Shown here: positions 8,365-17,245 of the stretch, one piece after another
Numbering within the stretch: the first letter of the stretch is position 1
How the letters are laid out: each line of letters opens with the position of its first letter
NCBI GenBank assembly: GCA_934394595.1
Contig: CAKRRX010000019.1
Span: forward strand, 1-30,730
Length of the DNA stretch: 30,730 nt
Source of the DNA: an uncultured Blautia sp.
GTDB taxonomy: Bacteria; Bacillota; Clostridia; Lachnospirales; Lachnospiraceae
Direction of reading: 5' to 3'
Notes under the pieces: generated by a model
Told to the model about the DNA's origin: nothing
What the model saw: only the letters and a program-made list of their open reading frames with translations
Database searches by the model: none
Program-made: the position numbers and the translations under genes

Positions 8365-8976
8365 ATGAAACTGACTCAGACAAACAAAGGAGAATTCGGT
8401 TATCTGAAAAAAGAGCGGAAGCGCAGGATCATCATTGCTGCGATCATGCTTGGCGTCCCGCTTTTTATCTTTATCACCATGTGGATCTATCTTGGTACCC
8501 GCAACAGTATCTGGACCATCATTGCTCTGGTAGGCAGCCTTCCCGGCTGTAAAGCAGTTGTGGATGTAGTTATGACCATGATGGCACGCCCCATGGATCC
8601 TGATCTTTATAAAAAAATCCACGGCCACCAGGGTAATCTGGTAATGGCATATGAAATGTATATGACTTTTTATGAAAAAAAAGCAGTCATCGATGCCATT
8701 GCGGTCTGTGGGAATACGGTGGTAGGCTATACCAGCGATTCTTCCGCAGATACAGAATATATGGCGGCAGAGGCACAGAAGCTGATCCGTAAAAATGGTT
8801 ATAAGGTAGATGTGAAGCTCCTGAAGGAACTCAGACCTTTTCTGGAGCGCCTGGATTCCATGAATGCCCACAAGGAGTCTCTGGAAGAAGGGTTGCGTTT
8901 CACCCCAGATCCCCGTTACCCGGATTATACAAGAGATGACATGATAAAGCACGTCATTCTCAATCTGTGTATTTAG
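8365..8976 (+). CDS. Hypothetical membrane protein with two transmembrane helices
   Basis: I do not recognise a named family. The start is the ATG at 8365, preceded by AGGAG; upstream in-frame codons lie inside ygiQ. The 203-residue product has a basic N-terminus, two hydrophobic segments (about 25-45 and 50-75) joined by a short loop, and a soluble C-terminal domain of about 125 residues. Positive charges before the first helix and the short loop suggest that both termini face the cytosol. It sits 10 bases after ygiQ and 14 before the pseudouridine synthase gene, so all three are likely one operon. Confidence 0.85.
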   Translation: MKLTQTNKGEFGYLKKERKRRIIIAAIMLGVPLFIFITMWIYLGTRNSIWTIIALVGSLPGCKAVVDVVMTMMARPMDPDLYKKIHGHQGNLVMAYEMYMTFYEKKAVIDAIAVCGNTVVGYTSDSSADTEYMAAEAQKLIRKNGYKVDVKLLKELRPFLERLDSMNAHKESLEEGLRFTPDPRYPDYTRDDMIKHVILNLCI

Positions 8977-8990
8977 CAGGATGGTGCGCA

Positions 8991-9971
8991 ATGAAAGAAT
9001 TTACTATCAACGCCAATGAAGCAGGACAGCGTTTTGACAAATACCTGGGTAAGCTTCTTCGGGAGGCTCCCAAAAGCTTCTGCTATAAAATGCTTCGCAA
9101 AAAAAATATCACACTTAATGGAGGAAAAGCCACTGGTGCTGAAAAGTTAAATACCGGTGATAGGATAAAGCTTTTCTTAAGTGATGAAACCTTTGATAAA
9201 TTTGCAGGAGCAGACACAAAACCAGCAAGAGCTCATCATGTCCTGGATATCGTCTATGAAGATGATAATATCCTTTTGATCAACAAACCAGTTGGGATGC
9301 TTTCCCAGCCTGCAGACGGTAAAGAGCCTTCCCTTGTGGAATTCCTTACAGGATATCTGCTGGAAACCGGTGCCGTAACAGAAGAGAGCCTTCATACCTT
9401 TCGTCCATCTGTATGTAACCGGCTGGACCGGAATACCAGCGGTATCGTTGCAGCCGGAAAATCACTGGCTGGACTTCAGGAGCTTTCCCTGCTTTTTCAT
9501 GACAGGGGTCTGCACAAATTTTACCGGTGTCTGGTACAGGGCAGCATAAAAAATGAAAAATATATCAAAGGTTATTTGCATAAAGATGAAAAATGTAATA
9601 AAGTAACAGTACAGGAAAAAGAAACACCGGAAGCAGTTCCCATTGAGACCCGTTACAGACCGATATGCACCAATGGACAGGTTACACTTTTGGAGGTAGA
9701 GCTGATCACCGGACGTACTCATCAGATCCGGGCTCATCTTGCATCAGTTGGACATCCCATTATCGGAGATTTCAAGTATGGAAAGCGAGCTGTCAATGAA
9801 GCCTATCGTTCCAGATATGGACTGAAATCCCAGCTTCTTCATTCATACAGACTGGAGATCCCCCGGATCACCGGAACGCTTTCCTATCTGTCTGACAGAG
9901 CATTCACAGCAGCTCTGCCCCAGCTGTTTCAAAATATCCTGAAAGAGGAACACATAGAGGAGAATAAATAA
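8991..9971 (+). CDS. RluA-family rRNA pseudouridine synthase
   Basis: The 326-residue protein starts at the ATG at 8991; an in-frame Met at 8967 lies within the upstream gene. Residues 1-65 form an S4 RNA-binding domain (GQRFDKYLGKLL). The catalytic domain has VYEDDNILLINKP, the active-site motif RLDRNTSG with Asp146, and the C-terminal LITGRTHQIRAHLASVGHPI. This matches RluC/RluD-type enzymes that isomerise uridines in 23S rRNA; the exact target cannot be read from the sequence. lepB starts one base after its stop. Confidence 0.93.
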   Translation: MKEFTINANEAGQRFDKYLGKLLREAPKSFCYKMLRKKNITLNGGKATGAEKLNTGDRIKLFLSDETFDKFAGADTKPARAHHVLDIVYEDDNILLINKPVGMLSQPADGKEPSLVEFLTGYLLETGAVTEESLHTFRPSVCNRLDRNTSGIVAAGKSLAGLQELSLLFHDRGLHKFYRCLVQGSIKNEKYIKGYLHKDEKCNKVTVQEKETPEAVPIETRYRPICTNGQVTLLEVELITGRTHQIRAHLASVGHPIIGDFKYGKRAVNEAYRSRYGLKSQLLHSYRLEIPRITGTLSYLSDRAFTAALPQLFQNILKEEHIEENK

Positions 9972-9972
9972 T

Positions 9973-10545
9973 ATGAAAATCTGGCATGAAGTTTGGGACT
10001 ACGTAAAAATGATCATCATTGTAGTAGCTGTAGTCCTGGTCATCAACAATGTAGTACTGATCAATGCAAAAATCCCTTCTGAATCCATGGAAAAAACCAT
10101 TATGACCGGTGACCGTATTTTCGGATTCCGTCTGGCATATGGAATCAATCTGGATTTCTTTGGACACGAAATTTCCAAAAAAGTAAAAGATCCGGAACGT
10201 TTTGACATTGTGATCTTCAAATACCCGGATGATGAAAGCCAGCTGTTTATTAAACGTGTGATCGGTCTTCCGGGCGAAACAGTAGAGATCAAAGATGGGA
10301 AAGTATACATAGACGATTCTGAGACTCCGCTGCCAGATAATTTCATTCCGGAAAAAATGCGTGGAAGCTTCGGCCCGTACACCGTTCCTGAGGATTGTTA
10401 CTTTATGCTTGGCGACAACCGTAACAATTCCAAAGATTCCCGTTACTGGAAAAATACTTTTGTCCGTTTTGACCAGATTGTGGGAAAGGCAGTTGTACGA
10501 TACTATCCATCCATCAAGCTTCTGGGCAATGAGGTAGAAGAATAG
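9973..10545 (+). CDS. lepB: Signal peptidase I
   Basis: The 190-residue membrane serine protease has one N-terminal helix (about 11-31) and an external S26 domain. The catalytic serine is Ser38 in IPSESMEKTI and the general base is Lys94 in FIKRVIGLPGE. The conserved FMLGDNRNNSKDSRYW box follows. Length and single helix are typical of Gram-positive SipS-type enzymes. The usual Pro two residues after the SM pair is Lys here, a small deviation. It would cleave signal peptides of secreted proteins, including those of the corrinoid operon downstream in this window. Confidence 0.95.
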   Translation: MKIWHEVWDYVKMIIIVVAVVLVINNVVLINAKIPSESMEKTIMTGDRIFGFRLAYGINLDFFGHEISKKVKDPERFDIVIFKYPDDESQLFIKRVIGLPGETVEIKDGKVYIDDSETPLPDNFIPEKMRGSFGPYTVPEDCYFMLGDNRNNSKDSRYWKNTFVRFDQIVGKAVVRYYPSIKLLGNEVEE

Positions 10546-10547
10546 CA

Positions 10548-11081
10548 ATGGCAACATGGAACAGCAGAGGTCTCCGGGGTTCTACCCTGGAGGATCTTGT
10601 CAACCGTACCAACGAACAATACAGGGAAAAGGGGCTTGCCCTTGTCCAGAAGATTCCCACCCCCATCACACCGGTGCGGATGGATAAGGACAGCCGCCAT
10701 ATCACCCTTGCCTATTTTGATCAGAGAAGTACCGTTGACTATATAGGTGCAGTACAGGGAATCCCTGTCTGCTTTGATGCAAAGGAATGCAGCACTGATA
10801 CGTTTCCCCTTGCGAATATCCATCCTCATCAGGTGGCATTTATGAGGGATTTTGAGAAGCAGAACGGTGTGGCATTTTTTCTTATTTTTTTCAGCCATCT
10901 GAACCAGTTCTATTATCTGACTTTTCGGAAACTGATGGACTTTTGGAACAGGATGGAGCAGGGGGGACGAAAAAGCTTTCGCAGAGATGAACTGACAGAA
11001 GCCTTTTATCTTCCCCGAAAAAGTGGGATTCTGGTTCCCTATCTGGATGCCATGAAGCTGGATCTGCAAAAACGGGAATAA
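10548..11081 (+). CDS. recU: Holliday junction resolvase RecU
   Basis: The 177-residue protein matches RecU throughout: NSRGLRGSTLEDLVN near the start (as in the family's NRGMTLE), KIPTPI, AYFDQRSTVDYIG, a nuclease core, FPLANIHPHQ and FFLIFFSHLNQFYYL. The PD-(D/E)xK site is Asp64 with Asp77-Ala-Lys79; Bacillus RecU has Glu where Asp77 sits, a conservative change. RecU cuts four-way junctions in recombination and chromosome segregation in Firmicutes. It starts two bases after the lepB stop, so it is probably translated from the same transcript. No clear terminator follows before the his promoter. Confidence 0.88.
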   Translation: MATWNSRGLRGSTLEDLVNRTNEQYREKGLALVQKIPTPITPVRMDKDSRHITLAYFDQRSTVDYIGAVQGIPVCFDAKECSTDTFPLANIHPHQVAFMRDFEKQNGVAFFLIFFSHLNQFYYLTFRKLMDFWNRMEQGGRKSFRRDELTEAFYLPRKSGILVPYLDAMKLDLQKRE

Positions 11082-11099
11082 AACCGAACCCCTTTCACC

Positions 11100-11128
11100 T
11101 TGACATCCAGACAGGATTCGATTATAAT
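11100..11128 (+). promoter_or_regulatory. Perfect-consensus sigma-A promoter of the his operon
   Basis: TTGACA (11100-11105) and TATAAT (11123-11128) are separated by exactly 17 bases, matching the sigma-A consensus at all twelve positions. Transcription from about 11135 gives a leader of roughly 65 bases with TGGAGG ahead of the hisZ ATG. I see no T-box or terminator in this short leader, so any repression would have to act at the promoter itself or elsewhere. Confidence 0.88.
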
Positions 11129-11199
11129 CATCTTTAGCTTTGCATTATCATGGTAGCGTGATAAAGTGAATTGAGAAACAATTATGGAGGAAACATCTT

Positions 11200-12336
11200 A
11201 TGCAGAGAATTTTTCATACGCCAGAAGGGGTAAGGGACATTTACAGCAGCGAATGCACCAGAAAAAGAACAATCCAGGAAAAGCTTCACCATGTTTTCCA
11301 CCGGTATGGATATGAAGATATAGAAACTCCGACTTTTGAATATTTTGAGGTTTTCAGTAAAGAAGTGGGAACCATTCCGTCCCGGGAACTCTACAAATTT
11401 TTTGACAGAGAGGGAAATACACTGGTTTTGCGTCCGGACTTTACACCCTCTGTTTCCAGAGCCTGCGCCACTTATTTTAATCCGGAAAAAGAAGTGGTAA
11501 GCCTTTGCTATACAGGCAATACTTTCATCAACAATTCCAGTTTCCGAGGCAGACTGAAAGAGACCACACAGATGGGTGTAGAGCGTATGGGGGATGATTC
11601 CCCGGAGGCAGATGCAGAAATCCTTGCCATGACAGTAGAGTGTCTTCTTGCATCCGGCCTGACAGATTTTCAGGTAAGCGTAGGGCAGGTGGATTATTAC
11701 AAATCTGTCCTGGCACAGACCGGAATGACAGAAGAAGAGGAAGAAGAACTTCGTGAACTGATTTCCCAGAAAAATTATTTCGGTGTGGAAGAGCTTGTAA
11801 AAGAAAAGAAGCTTGACCGGTCTCTGGCAAATGTGCTGATCCAGCTTCCCCAGATGTTCGGTGCCTCCGAGGTATTGAAAAAGGCCCGGGAGCTTACAGA
11901 TAATGAACAGGCTTTAAAAGCAGTGGCACAGCTGGAAGAAATTTATGAACTTCTTAAAGTTTACGGTTATGAAAAATATATTACCTTTGATTTTGCCATG
12001 CTCAGTAAATATCACTATTATACCGGAATTATTTTTCAGGCTTATACTTATGGCACCGGTGAGCCCCTCATCAAAGGAGGACGATATAACCAGCTGATGA
12101 AGCATTTTGGAAAGCCTGCGGCATCTATTGGTTTTGCTATCGTGATCGACAATCTTCTGATGGCATTATCCAGGCAGAAAATTGACCCTCCCCAGGATAA
12201 TGATACAGAAGTACTGTTTTACCGTAAGGAAAACCGCATCCAGGCAATTCAGAAAGCAAAAGAACTTCGGGCCCAGGGAAAAAATGTAGCACTGCGTCCG
12301 GAAAAAGTAACAAAAGTTTGTGAGGTGGATTTATGA
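11200..12336 (+). CDS. hisZ: ATP phosphoribosyltransferase regulatory subunit
   Basis: The 378-residue protein resembles histidyl-tRNA synthetase catalytic cores without the anticodon-binding domain. It opens with TPEGVRDIY, has a motif-2-like [16 protein letters not shown], and a [25 protein letters not shown] stretch as in HisRS (only the GGRY core is diagnostic). HisZ binds the short-form HisG and makes it active and sensitive to histidine. It is slightly short for the family. The stop overlaps the hisG start (ATGA), which fits the need for matched amounts of the two subunits. Confidence 0.94.
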   Translation: MQRIFHTPEGVRDIYSSECTRKRTIQEKLHHVFHRYGYEDIETPTFEYFEVFSKEVGTIPSRELYKFFDREGNTLVLRPDFTPSVSRACATYFNPEKEVVSLCYTGNTFINNSSFRGRLKETTQMGVERMGDDSPEADAEILAMTVECLLASGLTDFQVSVGQVDYYKSVLAQTGMTEEEEEELRELISQKNYFGVEELVKEKKLDRSLANVLIQLPQMFGASEVLKKARELTDNEQALKAVAQLEEIYELLKVYGYEKYITFDFAMLSKYHYYTGIIFQAYTYGTGEPLIKGGRYNQLMKHFGKPAASIGFAIVIDNLLMALSRQKIDPPQDNDTEVLFYRKENRIQAIQKAKELRAQGKNVALRPEKVTKVCEVDL

Positions 12337-12968
12337 GATATCTGACTTTTGCCCTTACCAAGGGGAGACTTGCAGAGAAAACCCTTTCCATGTTTGAGAA
12401 AATCGGCATCACCTGCGATGAAATGCGAGATAAAGATTCCAGAAAACTGATCTTTGTAAACGAAGATTTAAAAGTCCGCTTTTTTCTTGCAAAGGGACCG
12501 GATGTGCCTACTTACGTGGAATATGGCGCAGCAGACATCGGTATCGTGGGAAAAGATACCATACTGGAAGAAGGGCGCAAGCTTTATGAAGTAATGGATC
12601 TGGGTTTTGGAAAATGCCGGATGTGTGTCTGTGGTCCGGAAAGCGCAAAGCCACTTCTTAACTCCAATCAGCTGATCCGGGTGGCGACCAAATATCCCAA
12701 TATTGCTAAGGACTATTTTTACAACAAAAAACATCAGACCGTTGAGATCATCAAATTAAACGGATCCATTGAACTTGCACCTATTGTGGGGCTTTCCGAA
12801 GTGATCGTGGACATTGTGGAAACGGGCAGTACTCTCCGTGAAAATGGATTAAAAGTGTTAGAAGAGGTGTGCCCTCTTTCTGCAAGAATGGTAGTAAACC
12901 AGGTGAGCATGAAAATGGAGGATGAGCGGATCCGAAAGCTCATCGAAGACTTAAGAAAAGTAATCTGA
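12333..12968 (+). CDS. hisG: ATP phosphoribosyltransferase catalytic subunit, short form
   Basis: At 211 residues this is the short HisG that lacks the C-terminal regulatory domain and depends on HisZ. It performs the first step of histidine synthesis, joining ATP and PRPP. Family motifs include [26 protein letters not shown], and the PRPP-binding loop [14 protein letters not shown]. It overlaps hisZ by four bases and is followed 19 bases later by hisD, with AAGGAAGGA as the hisD ribosome binding site. Confidence 0.96.
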   Translation: MRYLTFALTKGRLAEKTLSMFEKIGITCDEMRDKDSRKLIFVNEDLKVRFFLAKGPDVPTYVEYGAADIGIVGKDTILEEGRKLYEVMDLGFGKCRMCVCGPESAKPLLNSNQLIRVATKYPNIAKDYFYNKKHQTVEIIKLNGSIELAPIVGLSEVIVDIVETGSTLRENGLKVLEEVCPLSARMVVNQVSMKMEDERIRKLIEDLRKVI

Positions 12969-12987
12969 AAAGGAAGGACCTGATCAT

Positions 12988-14301
12988 ATGCGTACAGTTA
13001 GATTAACAAAAGAATCCACAAAAGACATTCTGGAAAATCTTTTAAAAAGAAGCCCCAACAATTACGGCAAATTTGAATCCGCAGTTGCAGATATCCTGGT
13101 ACAGGTAAAAGAAAAAGGAGATGAGGCTCTTTTCTCCTTTACCAGAGAATTTGATAAAGTGGATATCACCCCGGAAACCATCCGTGTAACAGAAGAAGAA
13201 ATCCAGGAGGCTTACCAGGCCGTAGATACCTCTTTGCTGGAGGTTATCAAAAAAGCCCTTGTAAATATCCGAAGCTACCATGAAAAGCAGCGTCAGAACA
13301 GCTGGTTTACCAGCACAGAAAATGGAACCATGCTTGGCCAGAAGGTAACTCCTCTGAACCGTGTGGGTGTTTATGTCCCGGGAGGAAAGGCAGTATATCC
13401 TTCTTCTGTACTGATGAATATTGTTCCTGCAAAAGTTGCAGGAGTTCCGCATATTGTTATGACCACACCTCCAGGAAAAGATGGAAAGGTGAATCCTTCT
13501 ACCTTAGTAGCTGCAAAAGAGGCAGGAGCTGATGAGATTTACAAGGTTGGAGGCGCACAGGCCATCGGCGCACTTGCCTATGGCACTGCCAGCATCCCAA
13601 AGGTCGATAAGATCGTGGGACCTGGAAATATTTTCGTTGCCCTTGCCAAAAAGGCTGTCTATGGACATGTAAGCATTGATTCCATAGCCGGACCAAGTGA
13701 GATCCTTGTACTGGCAGATGAAACTGCCAACGCACATTACGTTGCTGCAGATCTTCTTTCACAGGCAGAGCATGACGAAATGGCTTCTGCAATTCTGATC
13801 ACCACAAGTCCAGAGCTTGCCAAAAAGGTGGAAGAGGAAATCCAGGGCTACTTAAAAGTCCTTTCCAGAAGAGAGATTATCGAAAAATCTCTGGAAAACT
13901 TTGGGTATATCCTGATTGCAGAGGACATGGATGAAGCCATTGAGGCTGCAAATGAAATTGCATCTGAGCATATGGAGATTGTAACCAAAAACGCATTTGA
14001 AGTAATGATGAAGGTGCGAAATGCCGGGGCTATCTTTATTGGAGAATACAGTTCTGAGCCGTTGGGTGATTATTTTGCAGGCCCGAACCATGTGCTGCCT
14101 ACAAATGGAACAGCCAAATTCTTCTCCCCATTGTCCGTAGATGATTTTATCAAGAAATCAAGTATAGTATATTACTCCAGATCTGCATTAAAAGAGATCC
14201 ATAAGGACATTATTCAGTTTGCCACTTCTGAACAGCTTACGGCACATGCAAACTCCATTGCAGTTCGTTTTGAAGAAGAGAAAGATCAGGAAGAATCATG
14301 A
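12988..14301 (+). CDS. hisD: Histidinol dehydrogenase
   Basis: The 437-residue zinc enzyme is of usual length and oxidises histidinol to histidine with NAD, the last two steps of the pathway. Motifs are VGVYVPGGKAVYPSSVLM, KVGGAQAIGALAYGT, the zinc-site SQAEHDEMA, ASEHMEI with a catalytic His, and NHVLPTNGTAKF near the C-terminus. It overlaps hisB by four bases (ATGA). Confidence 0.97.
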   Translation: MRTVRLTKESTKDILENLLKRSPNNYGKFESAVADILVQVKEKGDEALFSFTREFDKVDITPETIRVTEEEIQEAYQAVDTSLLEVIKKALVNIRSYHEKQRQNSWFTSTENGTMLGQKVTPLNRVGVYVPGGKAVYPSSVLMNIVPAKVAGVPHIVMTTPPGKDGKVNPSTLVAAKEAGADEIYKVGGAQAIGALAYGTASIPKVDKIVGPGNIFVALAKKAVYGHVSIDSIAGPSEILVLADETANAHYVAADLLSQAEHDEMASAILITTSPELAKKVEEEIQGYLKVLSRREIIEKSLENFGYILIAEDMDEAIEAANEIASEHMEIVTKNAFEVMMKVRNAGAIFIGEYSSEPLGDYFAGPNHVLPTNGTAKFFSPLSVDDFIKKSSIVYYSRSALKEIHKDIIQFATSEQLTAHANSIAVRFEEEKDQEES

Positions 14302-14885
14302 CAAGAGAAGCAACAATAGAACGAATTACAAAAGAAACTGAGATTCGGCTGAGACTGAATCTGGATGGCTCCGGAAAGGGAGAGATTGCCACCGGAATCG
14401 GTTTTTTTGATCATATGCTGGACGGTTTTTCCCGCCATGGACTTTTTGATCTGTCCCTGAATGTCAAGGGAGATCTGGAAGTAGATGACCATCACACCAT
14501 AGAAGACACCGGAATTGTACTTGGAACGGCCATCCGGGAAGCTGTAGGAGATAAAAAAGGAATCCGTCGTTATGGCAGCTGTATCCTTCCTATGGATGAA
14601 TCCCTGGTACTCTGCGCAGTGGATCTCAGCGGAAGACCTTATTTCTCTTTTGATGGTGCCTTTACCAGAGAGAAGATCGGAGATATGGCTACAGAAATGG
14701 TAAGAGAGTTTTTCTATGCCGTTTCCTATACAGCCGCAATGAACCTTCATATCAAAGTTCTTACTCCCGGAAATAATCATCATATGGCAGAAGCCATGTT
14801 TAAAAGCTTTTCCAAAGCTCTTGATATGGCAGTATCTTATGACCCACGCATCACAGATGTGCTTTCCACTAAGGGAAGCCTGTAA
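14298..14885 (+). CDS. hisB: Imidazoleglycerol-phosphate dehydratase
   Basis: The 195-residue protein is a stand-alone dehydratase, without the phosphatase domain fused in E. coli HisB. The repeated metal-binding motifs are clear: GIGFFDHMLDGFSRHG, DDHHTIEDTGIVLG and NNHHMAEAMFKSFSKAL. It removes water from imidazole-glycerol phosphate. The start overlaps the hisD stop. hisI follows nine bases later behind AGGAGG. Confidence 0.97.
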   Translation: MTREATIERITKETEIRLRLNLDGSGKGEIATGIGFFDHMLDGFSRHGLFDLSLNVKGDLEVDDHHTIEDTGIVLGTAIREAVGDKKGIRRYGSCILPMDESLVLCAVDLSGRPYFSFDGAFTREKIGDMATEMVREFFYAVSYTAAMNLHIKVLTPGNNHHMAEAMFKSFSKALDMAVSYDPRITDVLSTKGSL

Positions 14886-14894
14886 GGAGGAAAC

Positions 14895-15254
14895 ATGGAA
14901 CAGCCGAAGCTTCCTATGGAAAGTAATATTCCCTGGTCAGAATTTAAATTAAACAGCGATAAAATGGTACCGGTGATCGTTCAGGACTGGCAGACAAATG
15001 AAGTACTTATGCTTGCCTATATGAATGAAGAAGCTTATAATACTACCCTTCGTACCGGCAAAATGACTTACTGGAGCCGCAGCAGAGATGAACTTTGGAC
15101 AAAGGGACTGACCTCCGGGCATTTACAATACGTAAAATCATTGACTCTGGACTGTGATAATGATACAATCCTGGCAAGAGTTTCTCAGGTAGGTGCAGCC
15201 TGCCATACTGGAAACAGAACCTGTTTCTTCAGGCCACTGATCCGGGAAACCTAA
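14895..15254 (+). CDS. hisI: Phosphoribosyl-AMP cyclohydrolase
   Basis: The 119-residue protein carries only the PRA-CH domain that opens the adenine ring of PR-AMP. Visible motifs are [24 protein letters not shown], the metal-binding DCDNDT (family form DCDGDT) and the zinc-cysteine end [12 protein letters not shown]. No HisE pyrophosphohydrolase domain is fused and no hisE gene follows, so that step must be encoded elsewhere. It is the last his gene in this cluster. Confidence 0.95.
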   Translation: MEQPKLPMESNIPWSEFKLNSDKMVPVIVQDWQTNEVLMLAYMNEEAYNTTLRTGKMTYWSRSRDELWTKGLTSGHLQYVKSLTLDCDNDTILARVSQVGAACHTGNRTCFFRPLIRET

Positions 15255-15257
15255 ACG

Positions 15258-15281
15258 GACACGTCTGCTTCGGCAGGTGTC
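15258..15281 (+). other. UUCG-capped hairpin between hisI and the VanW-family gene
   Basis: GACAC-GT-CTGC, a TTCG tetraloop and GCAGGTGTC form a nine-pair stem with a two-base bulge, closed by the very stable C(UUCG)G loop. No U-run follows (AAATAAACAAAG), so it is not a standard intrinsic terminator. It may protect the his mRNA 3' end or lower read-through into the next gene. Confidence 0.5.
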
Positions 15282-15314
15282 AAATAAACAAAGGAGCTTG
15301 CCAAAAGATATTTT

Positions 15315-16745
15315 ATGAACAAACAGATGAAAGGCCCGCTGATCCGAATCCTTCTGATAGTGGCTGCTGTTATCGCAGCATACTGTCTGTGGTGTCATTT
15401 CCTTTCAGATGATGTAATCTGGAAAAAGATCACGGTAAATGGGATTCCCCTCCAGGGAATGACAAAAGAAGAGGCTGTCACAGCACTCACAGAAGATTTT
15501 GAGAAAAATTATGAAGATACTTCCATAACCATCCATTTAAATGGAAAATCCTATCCCCTTTCCATTTATCCAGTTCTGACGCTGGATGCCAGATCTCTGG
15601 TAAACAGTGTATATGAACTGGGACACGGCCCATGGTATACCCGTGGAACAGACCGCATTGAACTGATGAACAATAAAACAAAGGATGAAATCACTTTGAT
15701 GCCTGTTGCCAAATCAGAAGATGATCTGGAAGAACTGCTGGAAAATTCTGATATACAGGATGGTTCCACCACCAAACAGACTACCCTGCGGCTCACAGAC
15801 ACGGAACTGATCATCAAAAAGGGAACTACAGGAATGGCTCCGGATATTGCAGCACTGAAAAAAGAAATCCTCAATGCCATTGTAACCGAGAATTACGGCG
15901 CTGACATAGAATGTCCCACTGTAGAGACAGCCCCTGATGATGTGGATATGGATGTGTATTACAAAGAAGTACATACAGATGCTCAGGATGCTTCTCTTGG
16001 TAAAAATAATGAGATCATTCCAGCTGTCACTGGCATTTCATTCAATGCGAAAGCAGCAGCAAGAAAGCTTGCCAGAGCAAAAGAGGGCGAGACCATCCGT
16101 ATTCCGTTAAAGCTTACAGAGCCGGATGTTTCCACAGAAGACATTGAAGCCCTTCCTTATCTGAATCTTCTTGGAAGCTATACCACTTATGGCGGGGGCA
16201 CAAAAGACAGAATCACCAATCTGAAACTTGCAGTAGCTGCCTGTGACCAAGTAGAGCTTCAGCCCGGAGAAATCTTCTCCTATAACGATACATTAGGTCC
16301 CAGAACTGCAGAACGTGGATATAAAGATGCCACTGTCATTGTAAATGGCAAACATGCCCTTGGTATCGGAGGCGGAATTTGTCAGATTTCTACTACATTA
16401 TTTATGGCATGCCTGAAATCCGATCTTTCCATCATAGAAAGACATAATCATGCAGCAAGGATCGATTACGCAGAGGATGGCCTGGATGCAGCGGTTGTAT
16501 GGGGAAGCCAGGATTTTAAATTCCAGAATAATACCGAATATCCTATTAAACTTACAGCGTCCTACGATGAAAAAGAAGAGGCTGTCACCGTGGAAATCTA
16601 CGGAACCAAAACAGATGAAAATACCGTAGAGATCACCACCGAGCCTACCGGTCCCAATAGCTGCAAAACTTTCCGCAGCGTATATGACAAAGATGGAAAC
16701 CTGCTCCGTTCGGAAGAAGTTGGAAACAGTCAATATAAGGAATAA
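15315..16745 (+). CDS. VanW family protein with peptidoglycan-binding-like domain
   Basis: The 476-residue protein has an N-terminal membrane anchor (about 9-28), a region resembling the PG_binding_4 domain that often precedes VanW (about 40-230), and a C-terminal VanW domain (about 290-420) with FSYNDTLGPRTAERGYK and the hallmark GIGGGICQISTTLF. It should sit outside the membrane and act on or bind the cell wall; the VanW biochemical role is unknown. AAGGAG lies about 18 bases before the ATG, unusually far, and no in-frame start is closer. It follows hisI by 60 bases with a hairpin between, so it may be partly co-transcribed with his. Confidence 0.9.
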   Translation: MNKQMKGPLIRILLIVAAVIAAYCLWCHFLSDDVIWKKITVNGIPLQGMTKEEAVTALTEDFEKNYEDTSITIHLNGKSYPLSIYPVLTLDARSLVNSVYELGHGPWYTRGTDRIELMNNKTKDEITLMPVAKSEDDLEELLENSDIQDGSTTKQTTLRLTDTELIIKKGTTGMAPDIAALKKEILNAIVTENYGADIECPTVETAPDDVDMDVYYKEVHTDAQDASLGKNNEIIPAVTGISFNAKAAARKLARAKEGETIRIPLKLTEPDVSTEDIEALPYLNLLGSYTTYGGGTKDRITNLKLAVAACDQVELQPGEIFSYNDTLGPRTAERGYKDATVIVNGKHALGIGGGICQISTTLFMACLKSDLSIIERHNHAARIDYAEDGLDAAVVWGSQDFKFQNNTEYPIKLTASYDEKEEAVTVEIYGTKTDENTVEITTEPTGPNSCKTFRSVYDKDGNLLRSEEVGNSQYKE

Positions 16746-16759
16746 TTTCCTTAATTGCC

Positions 16760-16788
16760 TTGATTTCAAAATATCAGTCTGCTATAAT
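16760..16788 (+). promoter_or_regulatory. Sigma-A promoter of the corrinoid operon
   Basis: TTGATT (16760-16765), a 17-base spacer and a perfect TATAAT (16783-16788) make a strong promoter. The start point would be near 16795, about 20 bases before the B12 aptamer, which is the expected arrangement. Confidence 0.82.
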
Positions 16789-16816
16789 AAGCTGAATTGA
16801 ATAAATGCGTAATCCA

Positions 16817-16980
16817 GTGCCGTGTATCATCTTTTACAGGCTAAGAGGGAATCAGGTGAAATTCCTGAGCGATCCGGTCACTGTAAACAGGGAATATGCT
16901 TCAGAGATGTCATTGGCCAGGCAGCTGAGAAGACAGAAGGATATGTTGATCTGTAAGTCAGGAAACCTGCTGGATTTACC
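16817..16980 (+). promoter_or_regulatory. Cobalamin riboswitch aptamer
   Basis: The conserved core is readable: AGGGAATCAGGTGAAATTCC, then a CGATCCGGTCACTGTAA segment (the B12 box, usually GCCACTG, here GTCACTG), and the 3' AGTCAGGAAACCTGC signature. Spacing and order match the AdoCbl-type class (Rfam RF00174), with a peripheral region of about 75 bases between. It lies between a sigma-A promoter and an intrinsic terminator, so it probably stops transcription when corrinoid is plentiful. The genes behind it form an ABC uptake system. The outer borders are estimates. A short open frame over this stretch is not a gene. Confidence 0.93.
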
Positions 16981-17118
16981 AATGAAAAGCTTCCGTGGAG
17001 AGTACTTCATTTTATGTCAGCAGCGGTCTGAAATCTGTTCCTGCATTTGCCAGGGGCTTTTGGGTCATGCATTGAGACGAAAACCTCTTCTGACATGACA
17101 TCCTGCTATATGTTATTT

Positions 17119-17155
17119 ATGCCTGCTTTTCTAAAAGAAGCGGGCATTTTTCTTT
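17119..17155 (+). terminator. Intrinsic terminator of the riboswitch expression platform
   Basis: ATGCCTGCTTTT (17119-17130) and AGAAGCGGGCAT (17136-17147) form a 12-pair stem with two G-U pairs and a five-base loop, followed by TTTTTCTTT. It lies about 140 bases after the aptamer and 90 bases before the first gene. A GAAAAGC at 16984-16990 is complementary to GCTTTTC at 17125-17131 in the left arm and could act as part of an antiterminator, although another GCTTTT at 17056-17061 could compete. Confidence 0.88.
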
Positions 17156-17245
17156 CCCGGATATTTTAACCGGTTATCCATGAATTGTCCAGCTGCCAGA
17201 GAGCTGCAATTCTATAATAATATTATTATACGAGGAGTGAAACAA

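Noticed and set aside
16805..17098. Open frame of 97 codons just after the corrinoid-operon promoter
   Set aside because: It lies entirely over the B12 aptamer and expression platform, has no ribosome binding site and no protein-like pattern.
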